A DNA stretch of 46,326 nucleotides, taken from positions 1-46,326 of the forward strand of contig CAIYDX010000386.1 in NCBI GenBank assembly GCA_903925005.1, read 5' to 3'. Source of the DNA: an uncultured Geobacteraceae bacterium. GTDB lineage: Bacteria; Desulfobacterota; Desulfuromonadia; Geobacterales; Pseudopelobacteraceae. Position numbers and translations under genes: made by a program. Of this stretch, positions 1-7,027 are shown piece after piece. Within the stretch, counting starts at the first letter, position 1. The number at the start of each line of letters is the position of its first letter. The notes under the pieces were generated by a model that searched no databases, was not told the origin of the DNA, and worked only from the letters and a program-made list of their open reading frames with translations.

Positions 1-120
1 TCTTGGCAGTTTAATTATTTGAACGTGATGGAGGTTCTGATTTTTTAATTAATTGACAAGAGTTCTGATGGTTGTCAGATTATCTGGACTCGGTTGGTAG
101 GAGGTTTTAAAAATTAATAT

Positions 121-154
121 GGGCGGTGAGTTTTCGCGAACTCACCGCCCTTTT
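121..154 (+). terminator. Hairpin resembling an intrinsic terminator
   Basis: A perfect 12-bp stem (gggcggtgagtt pairing with aactcaccgccc) around the 6-base loop ttcgcg is followed by TTTT. On the plus strand it could end transcription from a gene upstream of the window. It sits just outside the mobile element's candidate left end. An ATG at 119 lies immediately before the stem, which makes that ATG a poor start for the ORF that follows. Confidence 0.65.
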
Positions 155-193
155 ACATCTTGGGGCGACTCCCCATACTACAAACGTGACTTC

Positions 194-643
194 ATGATAT
201 ATTTTGTTACAGTTATTCTCAAGGACATATTTGATCATGGTAAGGATTTCCCATGGGTACGGCCTGCAGCGTGCCTGAACTGCGATCATTATATGGTTTG
301 GGGGCATGGTTTTGTCCCTCGTTATTTTGACGATTTTGTAGAGTGTCTGTACATGAAGTGCTATCGCTGCCCCGTGTGTCGTTGCGTTATGACCTCCCGT
401 CCCGACACCCATTTCAGCCGAATCCGCTGTTGCAAAGATACCATCCGCACCTTGCTTGCTCTTCGTATAACAACGGGTCGCTGGCTCCGCTCTTCCCTGA
501 CACTACCTCGCATGCGCCATTGGATGGCAAACCTGAAGCGCCAAACTCTGGCCCACCTGACAGACTCTTGGAAAGGGGGACCGGTAGACTGCTTCGACCG
601 TCTGCTTGATATGCGTTTTGTACCGGTAAGCCGGTCCATGTAA
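194..643 (+). CDS. Putative zinc-ribbon protein of the mobile element
   Basis: A 149-residue protein if read from the ATG at 194. The frame opens earlier, at 119, but that ATG abuts a terminator-like hairpin. Two CxxC pairs (CLNC near residue 28 and CPVC near residue 60) suggest a zinc ribbon. The C-terminal half is basic and rich in Arg, Leu and Trp (for example RITTGRWLRSS), as in DNA-binding proteins. It precedes the transposase by 113 bp and lies inside the candidate element ends, so it is probably an accessory factor such as an end-binding or target-choice protein. Small zinc-ribbon proteins of unknown function accompany some integrase-type insertion sequences. I cannot name the family with certainty and assign no function. 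Confidence 0.5.
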   Translation: MIYFVTVILKDIFDHGKDFPWVRPAACLNCDHYMVWGHGFVPRYFDDFVECLYMKCYRCPVCRCVMTSRPDTHFSRIRCCKDTIRTLLALRITTGRWLRSSLTLPRMRHWMANLKRQTLAHLTDSWKGGPVDCFDRLLDMRFVPVSRSM

Positions 644-756
644 TCCCGCAATAGTGGTCACCCCATAACCACCCCAGTGACCTCTGCCGCTGATTTCTCC
701 TTTCCCCTGATATATGGTCGGTCATCATCACCAATTATCAGCAAAGGAGTCATTTT

Positions 757-2076
757 ATGACCGAAGACGAGAAGAAGCAGGTGGCGGTATTCCGATACGG
801 CATCATTAACGAGTTTGTTGGTGGCCGTCGCCTGGATCATGGAGAGCAAGAACTGCTCTTGGCGGAGAAATGTGCCCACCGTTGGTTTATCCCCTTTTCC
901 GGTAGGAGTCGTATCAGCCGAAGCACACTTTTGCGTTGGGTACGAATCTACTCGGAAAGCAACAACAAGCTTGAATCCCTGTACCCGATGGGCAGAAATG
1001 ACAGCGGTCAGGTGCGGGTGTTGGATGAAGACACCTGCCTGGCATTAGCCGATCTCAGGCGTCAGATGCCAAAGCTGACAGTTGTGGCACTGATCAAGCT
1101 CATGCACCAGAGAGATCTGGTAACAGTCGGCACAGTTCTGAACCTCAGTACTGTTTACCGGTTTCTCCACAGCAACAATCTGATGTCAAAAGAGCTGGGA
1201 ACTCCAACCGACCGGCGTAAGTTCGAGGTGGAGTTGCCCAATGATATGTGGCAAAGCGATGTCATGCACGGCCCACATGTTACCTCTGGCGACAAACAGC
1301 GCAAATGTTACCTGATCGCCTTTATCGATGACCATTCCCGTTTGATACCGCACGGACAGTTTTACCTCTCCGAGGCAGTAATCCCCTTCATGAATGCCTT
1401 TGCTGCCGCCGTCTCCAAGCGGGGTCTTCCCAGAAAGCTCTATGTCGATAACGGCTCAGCATTCCGCTCCCGCCAGCTTGAATATACTACTGCCGCATTG
1501 GGTGTCGCACTGATACATGCAAAGCCGTATCAGCCCCAGGGGAAGGGGAAGATCGAACGGTTCTTCAAAACTGTACGCACTCAATTTCTCCCAACATTTA
1601 CCGGTATCACCCTGGAAGATATAAACAGAGCCTTTGACCTCTGGCTTGCCGAATACCATAACCGGGAACACAGCTCCACTAAACAAAGTCCTTTTAAGCG
1701 CTTTACCAGCAAAATGGAGTGCCTGCGAACAGCCCCTGACAACTTACAAGAGTACTTCCGTAAAACAGTGCGGCGCCGGGTCAACAAGGATCGCACAGTG
1801 GTGGTTGATTGCCGCTTGTACGAGGCTCCAGTGGAACTAATCGGCAAACGAGTGGAATTGCTCTACTTTGAGGAGAGTCCGGAACAGGTGGAGATCCGCT
1901 GCGGCACTACCTCGTATGGGACACTCAGGCAGGTAGATCTGCACGTCAACAGCCGTGTTAAGCGTGACAAAAACGGCCAAATAGAACTCGTGGGTAAAAG
2001 CTCAGCTGGGAACGGCCAGGGTTCTATCCCCGGCGAAACCTCCGGAGTCAGCGGACAGCTATGGGAGGATGATTGA
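757..2076 (+). CDS. DDE-type integrase-fold transposase
   Basis: A 439-residue transposase that would cut and join the element's DNA ends. The N-terminal 150 residues look like helix-turn-helix DNA-binding modules (SRSTLLRWVRIY near 55-65, STVYRFL near 131-137). The retroviral-integrase-type catalytic core runs from about 160 to 290. It carries D168 (in WQSDVMHG), D231 (in YVDNGSAF) and E267 (in GKGKIERF), the last two separated by 35 residues, so the classical DD(35)E triad is intact. A beta-rich C-terminal domain follows. The ATG is preceded by AAAGGAG at 743-749. The stop codon overlaps the start of the ATPase gene, which indicates translational coupling. The catalytic residues suggest an active enzyme. 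Confidence 0.9.
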   Translation: MTEDEKKQVAVFRYGIINEFVGGRRLDHGEQELLLAEKCAHRWFIPFSGRSRISRSTLLRWVRIYSESNNKLESLYPMGRNDSGQVRVLDEDTCLALADLRRQMPKLTVVALIKLMHQRDLVTVGTVLNLSTVYRFLHSNNLMSKELGTPTDRRKFEVELPNDMWQSDVMHGPHVTSGDKQRKCYLIAFIDDHSRLIPHGQFYLSEAVIPFMNAFAAAVSKRGLPRKLYVDNGSAFRSRQLEYTTAALGVALIHAKPYQPQGKGKIERFFKTVRTQFLPTFTGITLEDINRAFDLWLAEYHNREHSSTKQSPFKRFTSKMECLRTAPDNLQEYFRKTVRRRVNKDRTVVVDCRLYEAPVELIGKRVELLYFEESPEQVEIRCGTTSYGTLRQVDLHVNSRVKRDKNGQIELVGKSSAGNGQGSIPGETSGVSGQLWEDD

Positions 2077-2885
2077 TGGATGCGAGTTATCGACAGTTTT
2101 TTGCACTTACGAAAGAACCATTCAGTGCCGACATCCCCCGGAAGGATATCATGGTAACCAAAGCCTTGAGTGCTATGGAAGAACGCATCCATTATACGAT
2201 ACGTATGGGAGCAATTGCTCTGGTCACCGGCGAGATCGGTAGCGGCAAATCAACGTCGCTGCGCTATGTACTCGGCGGCCTGCATCCATCAGAGTACCGG
2301 ATTATTTATGTTACCGCGTCATCGGGTTCCATATTGGAATTGTATCGGCAAATCCTTAATGAGCTATCTATAGATTTTACCAGCTCATCCAGAACGGCCA
2401 TGACCAGAAAGATCAAACAGGAAGTACTTGATTTGACCCAAGGGAAGAAGATGAAGGTCACTCTGGTTATCGATGAGGCGTCATTGCTGCGTCTGGAGGT
2501 GTTTACCGAGTTGCATACGCTGACACAGTTCGAGCAGGACTCCAAACCGTACCTTCCGATCATACTGGCCGGACAGCTCAACATAGTTGACAGCCTGCGC
2601 TACAGAAACTGTCTTCCCCTTGCAAACCGGGTTGTAGCCAGAAGTCACCTTAAAGGGAGTGATCTGGAAACGATGAATGCGTATCTTCGTCATCATCTTG
2701 CCATTGCCGGCGTAAACCGCATGATCTTCGATGATGCGGCCGTAACTGCAATTCATCAAGGTGCCGGAGGACTCTTCAGGAAAGCAAATCATCTGGCAAG
2801 AGGCGCTATCGTTGCGGCGGCCAGAAACGAATCTACCGTAGTGACGGCCGAGAATGTCCGACTGGCCGCAACTGAACTACTCTAA
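2076..2885 (+). CDS. AAA ATPase, transposition partner (ExeA/TniB-like)
   Basis: A 269-residue P-loop ATPase. Walker A is GEIGSGKST at about 52-60 and Walker B is LVIDEA at about 130-135. The N-terminal YRQFFALTKEPFS segment is typical of ExeA-type and transposition-associated ATPases. The ATG at 2076 overlaps the transposase TGA as TGATG, with GGGAGG about 7 bases upstream. A TTG one codon earlier is a less likely start. In related systems such a protein selects target DNA and activates the transposase; that role is inferred here from the gene order. No truncation is visible. Confidence 0.85.
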   Translation: MDASYRQFFALTKEPFSADIPRKDIMVTKALSAMEERIHYTIRMGAIALVTGEIGSGKSTSLRYVLGGLHPSEYRIIYVTASSGSILELYRQILNELSIDFTSSSRTAMTRKIKQEVLDLTQGKKMKVTLVIDEASLLRLEVFTELHTLTQFEQDSKPYLPIILAGQLNIVDSLRYRNCLPLANRVVARSHLKGSDLETMNAYLRHHLAIAGVNRMIFDDAAVTAIHQGAGGLFRKANHLARGAIVAAARNESTVVTAENVRLAATELL

Positions 2886-2904
2886 GCGAAGGTGGGAAAA
2901 CGAA

Positions 2905-3084
2905 ATGAATATCTACGAAGATGAAATGCTGGAGCAGAAGCTGGATGAAATCAGTAATCAGATGGGGCACCTTGTTATGGATATTCTCCTGATGAGCCTA
3001 AAAAGATTGGGAGATCAAAATCAGGTTTTTAATGACTTTACTGAGGCAAGACTGGCGACCGACCCGAAAAACGATCCATTCTGA
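2905..3084 (+). CDS. Small acidic protein of the mobile element
   Basis: A 59-residue ORF starting 19 bp after the ATPase gene. The frame is open further upstream, but the ATG at 2905 begins the plausible protein. AGGTGGG lies about 10 bases before it. The N-terminal half is predicted helical and acidic (YEDEMLEQKLDEI), followed by a hydrophobic helix (HLVMDILLMSLKRL). No known domain is recognised. Its position inside the candidate right end suggests it belongs to the element. Its function is unknown and it could be a non-coding remnant. Confidence 0.45.
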   Translation: MNIYEDEMLEQKLDEISNQMGHLVMDILLMSLKRLGDQNQVFNDFTEARLATDPKNDPF

Positions 3085-3093
3085 ACATGATCG

Positions 3094-3113
3094 GGGGCGA
3101 GTAAAATCGCCCC
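3094..3113 (+). terminator. Small hairpin at the right end of the element
   Basis: A 7-bp stem (ggggcga with tcgcccc) around a 6-base loop lies just after the small ORF. There is no T tract, so it is a weak intrinsic terminator. Its second arm overlaps the candidate right inverted repeat, so it may instead be part of the transposase binding site. Confidence 0.35.
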
Positions 3114-3216
3114 TAAATGGAGGCTCGTTCAAATAGTCTGAAAATCATACAGGTTGTTCAACATAATCAGAGAATTTAAGGTCATACAATTCGGAAATCC
3201 ACACATGGTCGAAAAG

Positions 3217-3252
3217 TTTGGTACCACTCTTGGTACCACTTTTAGTACCACA
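3217..3252 (+). repeat. Three tandem 12-bp units around GGTACCACT
   Basis: Three consecutive 12-mers read tttggtaccact, cttggtaccact and tttagtaccaca. They fall in a plus-strand open stretch (3142-3291, no gene called) and would encode FGTT, LGTT and FSTT. The period is a multiple of three, which fits a decayed coding tail. The intergenic stretch from 3120 to 3329 holds nothing else I can identify. Confidence 0.6.
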
Positions 3253-3329
3253 GGGAGAATCAGAATATTTTTGTTGATGGTGTCTTTATAAAAACATCTA
3301 TATTTTTAGCTACTTGGAATCTGTGCAGT

Positions 3330-4202
3330 TTATGCTAAATCGAAATTATTCTGATACGCCATCAGCGTGTTGATCATCAGCGCCGCCACGGTCATTTTTC
3401 CGACCCCACCCGGCACCGGAGTTATCCACGAACATTTTCTGCTGACATTTTCGAAATCAACATCTCCCACCAACTTGCCGTTTTCAAGACGATTGATGCC
3501 GACATCGATCATCACGACACCATCTTTCACCATATCCTCGGTCACAAATCCGGGAATTCCGACCGCCACGACTATGATATCCGCCCGCCTGGTCTCATCA
3601 AGCAAGAGCGCCCGCGGTGTTTCAATGTGTGCAAGAGTGACCGTGGCATTACCTATATCGAAATCGTTGGAAAGCATGATCGAAATCGGCTTGCCGACGA
3701 TGTTGGATCTGCCGATTACAACGCAATGCTTTCCTTTGACCGGGATTTCATAATATTGAAGCAGCTTGCAGATACCGTAGGCGGTAGCCGGTCTGAACGC
3801 TTTCTGCCCCAAGGTCATACGGCCAAAATTGGTTGGGTGAAAACCGTCAATGTCCTTTTCCGGATCAATCGCGTTGATGATATTTTGCGGTTTGATATGC
3901 TTGGGCACCGGAAGCTGTACGATAAGACCGTCAGTGACAGGATCGGCATTGATTTCGGCAATGGCTGCCAGCAGTTCGGACTCGGTAATACTTTCCGGAA
4001 AACGGAGCAGAGCGCTATCAAAACCGGCATTTTCACACGATTTGATCTTCGATTTTACATAAGTTTCGCTGGGAGCATGCTCCCCGACCAGAATTACGGT
4101 CATGTGCGGCTTGCGCAGACCGGATTCGACATAGCCGGCAACCCGTTTGGATATGTCCGCTACCAGACTTTCAGCACATATTTTTCCATCCAGTAACTTC
4201 AT
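3330..4202 (-). CDS. folD: Bifunctional methylenetetrahydrofolate dehydrogenase/cyclohydrolase FolD
   Basis: A 290-residue cytosolic enzyme that interconverts 5,10-methylene-, methenyl- and 10-formyl-tetrahydrofolate with NADP(H), supplying one-carbon units. The length matches E. coli FolD (288). The substrate site YVKSKIKSC (about 48-56) includes the catalytic Lys near position 54. A dinucleotide-binding segment GRSNIVGKP follows, and the C-terminal signature PGGVGKMT lies at about 264-271. It sits 18 bp downstream of the parvulin gene on the same strand and is probably cotranscribed with it. An AGAAGGA ribosome-binding site lies about 10 bases before the ATG. Folate one-carbon flow also connects to MetH further along the window. 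Confidence 0.97.
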   Translation of the reverse strand: MKLLDGKICAESLVADISKRVAGYVESGLRKPHMTVILVGEHAPSETYVKSKIKSCENAGFDSALLRFPESITESELLAAIAEINADPVTDGLIVQLPVPKHIKPQNIINAIDPEKDIDGFHPTNFGRMTLGQKAFRPATAYGICKLLQYYEIPVKGKHCVVIGRSNIVGKPISIMLSNDFDIGNATVTLAHIETPRALLLDETRRADIIVVAVGIPGFVTEDMVKDGVVMIDVGINRLENGKLVGDVDFENVSRKCSWITPVPGGVGKMTVAALMINTLMAYQNNFDLA

Positions 4203-4220
4203 GATACGTTATCCTTCTCG

Positions 4221-4502
4221 TTATTCAGAGCGCTTGGTGACTTCAATCAAATGGTAGCCGAACTGGGTCTGTACCGGCCCGAGAACTTTTCCGACTTCAC
4301 CGGTGAACACAACGGTATCAAACTCTTTTACCATCTGTCCCGGTCCGAATTCACCGAGATTGCCACCATCCCTGCCGGATGGGCACTGAGAATTTTCGCG
4401 GGCGCATTTTGCAAAATCTTCTCCTGCTTCGATCTTTGTTTTCAGCGCTTCACACGCTTCCTTGCTTGCCACCAGAATGTGGCGGGCAGATGCTCTGGCC
4501 AT
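4221..4502 (-). CDS. Parvulin-type peptidyl-prolyl cis-trans isomerase
   Basis: A 93-residue single-domain rotamase that would speed prolyl isomerisation during protein folding. It has the parvulin/PpiC pattern: ASARHILV at the start, GGNLGEFGPGQM in the middle, and FGYHLIEV near the end. The length matches stand-alone cytoplasmic PpiC (93 residues in E. coli). There is no signal peptide, so it should be cytoplasmic. AAAGGAG precedes the ATG. The 117 bp upstream (4503-4619) hold no gene I can see. It is probably transcribed together with folD. Confidence 0.93.
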   Translation of the reverse strand: MARASARHILVASKEACEALKTKIEAGEDFAKCARENSQCPSGRDGGNLGEFGPGQMVKEFDTVVFTGEVGKVLGPVQTQFGYHLIEVTKRSE

Positions 4503-4619
4503 TCTAAACTCCTTTGTTGTATGAATTGTATCCTGAACCCCTTTTTGACACTAATGCCGCTATTAGTCAATATGACAATCCCACACTCATCAGGAGTCGA
4601 CGGTTAATTATGGCCGTAC

Positions 4620-4916
4620 TTATGTGGTCAGCCCGAATTTCTTCCTTATTTCACGGGCACAGCCGTAATTTCTCACGGCGTAGTCGGCTGTTTCGCAGAT
4701 AACGGCGCACGCTTCAGCGGTGGCAAGCCTGATTTCTTTCGCCCTGTCCGTTTCAAACCGATGTATCTCTTCCGTCATTTTGACATTAACCGCTTCGATG
4801 CGTTTGATCTCTGCCAGAAGAGTCTCTACGATATGAGTATTTATGGTTGTTGCGGTACCGGGTGTCTTTTTACTCCCTTCAAGCCACTGCACAGCCATCG
4901 TGATTATTCCATCCAT
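4620..4916 (-). CDS. Hypothetical helical protein
   Basis: A 98-residue protein read from the ATG at 4916, which has GAGAGG five bases upstream; a GTG two codons earlier is less likely. The centre is charged and predicted to form long helices (LLAEIKRIEAVNVKMTEEI). Two Cys residues are close together (ACAVIC) and a third lies further on. No signal peptide, membrane segment or known domain is visible. It is 21 bp downstream of srkA on the same strand and may share its transcript. Its function is unknown. Confidence 0.65.
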   Translation of the reverse strand: MDGIITMAVQWLEGSKKTPGTATTINTHIVETLLAEIKRIEAVNVKMTEEIHRFETDRAKEIRLATAEACAVICETADYAVRNYGCAREIRKKFGLTT

Positions 4917-4937
4917 ACGCACCTCTCAAAATTATTC

Positions 4938-5924
4938 TCACAATATCTCAAGAGCCGGCTCGCTGAGCGCCCCCAACTGTTCCCGCAGCTCCAGAATATG
5001 TTCACCCCAGTACCGGGTGGTATTAAACCAGAAAAAGGTATGCGGAAAGAGCGGGTCCTGCCAGCGCCGTGCCAACCAGGCGCTGTAATGCAGCATGCGC
5101 AACGTCCTGAGCGGCTCAATCAGGCGCAGCTCCCGTGGGTCGAAATCACAGAACTCCCGGTATCCCTCAAGTAACGAATCCAGCTGGGCCAGCTGCCGGG
5201 AGCGCTCCCCGGAAAACATCATCCAGAGATCCTGAACGGCCGGCGCCATGCGGGCATCATCAAAATCGACAAAATGGGGAGCGTTGTCACGCCAGAGAAT
5301 ATTACCGGCATGACAATCGCCGTGCGTCCGGATGCTGCGCACCGGGCCGACCTCAGCCAGGATTCTATCGATAGTCTCCAGTAACTGACCGGTTACAGCG
5401 GCATAACTGGCCCGGTAATCATCCGGTATGAAACGCTCTTCAATAAGCTGCACGCTTGCAGTGCCGAAACTTTGCCGGTCCAGTGTCGGGCGATGCGCAA
5501 ACGGCTTTACAGCACCGGTGCCATGAATCCGCCCCAGCAGCCGGCCCAGAATTTTCAGGTTGTCGAGATTATCGAACTCCGGAGCGTGTCCCCCCTGGCG
5601 AGGATACAAGGCAAAGTGAAACCCGTCGTAGTTCAGAAGGCTCCGGCCATCAGAGCTTTTAAGCGGCGCAACTATCGGAAGTTCATGTTCGACCAGATCA
5701 AAACAGAAACTGTGCTCTTCCAGAATCTGCTGTTCGCTCCAGCGATCCGGGCGGTAAAATTTGGCAATCAGCGGTTGAGCTTCATCGATACCGACCTGAT
5801 AGACACGGTTCTCATAGCTGTTAAGGGCGAATATGCGGCTATCACATCGAAACCCCAGACTTTCCACAGCATCCATGACAAAACTGGGGGTAAGCCGCTG
5901 AAATGGGTGATTATTTTGGGTCAT
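4938..5924 (-). CDS. srkA: Stress response kinase A (YihE/RdoA family)
   Basis: A 328-residue Ser/Thr protein kinase of the aminoglycoside-phosphotransferase fold. Its length matches E. coli SrkA (328), which protects cells from stress-induced death. The catalytic loop HGDCHAGN lies at 201-208 and the metal-binding DFDD at 220-223. The opening region NSYENRVYQVG (35-45) corresponds to the nucleotide-binding loop. The C-terminal segment LHYSAWLARRW is typical of the family. It is cytosolic. No dsbA follows it as in enterobacteria; a short hypothetical gene does instead. Confidence 0.93.
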   Translation of the reverse strand: MTQNNHPFQRLTPSFVMDAVESLGFRCDSRIFALNSYENRVYQVGIDEAQPLIAKFYRPDRWSEQQILEEHSFCFDLVEHELPIVAPLKSSDGRSLLNYDGFHFALYPRQGGHAPEFDNLDNLKILGRLLGRIHGTGAVKPFAHRPTLDRQSFGTASVQLIEERFIPDDYRASYAAVTGQLLETIDRILAEVGPVRSIRTHGDCHAGNILWRDNAPHFVDFDDARMAPAVQDLWMMFSGERSRQLAQLDSLLEGYREFCDFDPRELRLIEPLRTLRMLHYSAWLARRWQDPLFPHTFFWFNTTRYWGEHILELREQLGALSEPALEIL

Positions 5925-6102
5925 TGAGCAGTCCTGTTACAAAGCATTTGATCCATTATACAGATAGTATGCACCTCATTCGCCCGGCTGTGCTAGGTTA
6001 TTGTGAGTTTATATGCTAAATTTATTGTCAGCTGTCAAGCTTGAGCCGACACACCGAAACGTGCGTCAGGATAATTCATTCGAGAAAACGGGACACCAAC
6101 AT

Positions 6103-7005
6103 ATGAACAGCTTTACGCCTAACGGCCTGATCGTAGCCCATCACGGCATCTCGGTTGAGGTTCTGTTTGATAACGGCACGCGCAGAATGGTACGGGTCAA
6201 GCGCAACTCCGGACATGTCGTAGGAGACAGCGTCGTTGTCACCGGCGAAGTTCTGAAGCGGCTGCCGCGCAGAACTGAGCTGCAGCGACGCGATGCCCGG
6301 GGGGGCATCCATCTGGTCGCGGCTAATCTTGATGTCCTCGGCATCGTGGTAGCGCCGCAGTCACCGGGCGGATTTATAGACCGGGCAATTGTAGCGGCCC
6401 GCTCGGCGCTGTTGCAGCCATTTCTGGTAGTCAACAAATGTGATCTTGATGGCACCGCGGAACTGCTGGCCGAGATGTCCAGGCTTTATAGTGGTTCGGT
6501 GCCGATATTTCCGATCAGCGCTGCAAAGCGGAGCGGCCTCGCCCCATTGGAGGAATTCCTAAGCGAAGGACACCGCGGGGCTTTCATCGGCACGACCGGG
6601 GTCGGCAAAAGTTCCCTGTTAAATGCGCTCTGCCCGGAAATAGATCTTAAAGTAGGCAGCGTCAGTGACTACAAGAGCATGGGGCGGCACACCACTACCG
6701 TTTCGACGCTGCACGCCCTTGCCGGCGGCGGAGAACTGGTGGACACCCCCGGCTTCCGCGATTTCGGCCTGGTTGATATCACGGTAGAAGAGTTGGCCGA
6801 ACACTATCCCGGCTTTGAAGATCATCAAAATGTCGCCTGCAAATTCCGCAACTGTCGGCACCGCTCCGAGCCGGGGTGCGCGGTACTTGCACTGGTAGAA
6901 CAGGGGCATATCCAGGCGGAACGATACGCCACCTACATGGAAATACTCAAAGAGGTAGAAAGTCAGCAGGCTGCTGCCCGCAGCCGAGACTGGAAAAACA
7001 ACTAA
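6103..7005 (+). CDS. rsgA: Small ribosomal subunit biogenesis GTPase RsgA
   Basis: A circularly permuted GTPase of 300 residues that acts in late 30S maturation. An OB-fold N-terminal domain is followed by the permuted GTPase motifs: NKCD (G4), then GTTGVGKSS (G1, about 163-171), then DTPGFRDFG (G3). A zinc site near 246-260 (CKFRNCRHRSEPGC) has the family's Cys/His spacing. The frame is open 90 bases further upstream (an ATG at 6013), but the family's N-terminus aligns with MNSFTPNG at 6103. The pyrophosphatase gene follows after 22 bp, so the two are likely cotranscribed. Confidence 0.94.
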   Translation: MNSFTPNGLIVAHHGISVEVLFDNGTRRMVRVKRNSGHVVGDSVVVTGEVLKRLPRRTELQRRDARGGIHLVAANLDVLGIVVAPQSPGGFIDRAIVAARSALLQPFLVVNKCDLDGTAELLAEMSRLYSGSVPIFPISAAKRSGLAPLEEFLSEGHRGAFIGTTGVGKSSLLNALCPEIDLKVGSVSDYKSMGRHTTTVSTLHALAGGGELVDTPGFRDFGLVDITVEELAEHYPGFEDHQNVACKFRNCRHRSEPGCAVLALVEQGHIQAERYATYMEILKEVESQQAAARSRDWKNN

Positions 7006-7027
7006 AGAGACTCATAGTGAGACCGCC

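Larger units (their letters stand above)
156..3119 (+). mobile_element. Transposon-like element: zinc-ribbon protein, DDE transposase, AAA ATPase and small ORF
   Basis: Four plus-strand genes lie between two imperfect inverted 15-mers: 156-170 (catcttggggcgact) and the complement of 3105-3119 (catttaggggcgatt), which match at 12 of 15 positions. The gene order, an integrase-fold transposase overlapped by its ATPase partner, follows the general plan of IS21 (IstA/IstB) and Tn5053/Tn7-type (TniA/TniB) elements. No target-site duplication is evident, so the limits are provisional. The call as a mobile element rests on the genes; the ends are inference. Confidence 0.6.

Noticed and set aside
119-193. 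ATG at 119 as the start of the zinc-ribbon gene
   Set aside because: The ATG touches the base of a 12-bp terminator-like hairpin and the extra residues add nothing domain-like. The ATG at 194 is preferred.
3217-3252. CRISPR-like array
   Set aside because: The units are 12 bp, directly abutting and without spacers. No cas gene is present in the window.
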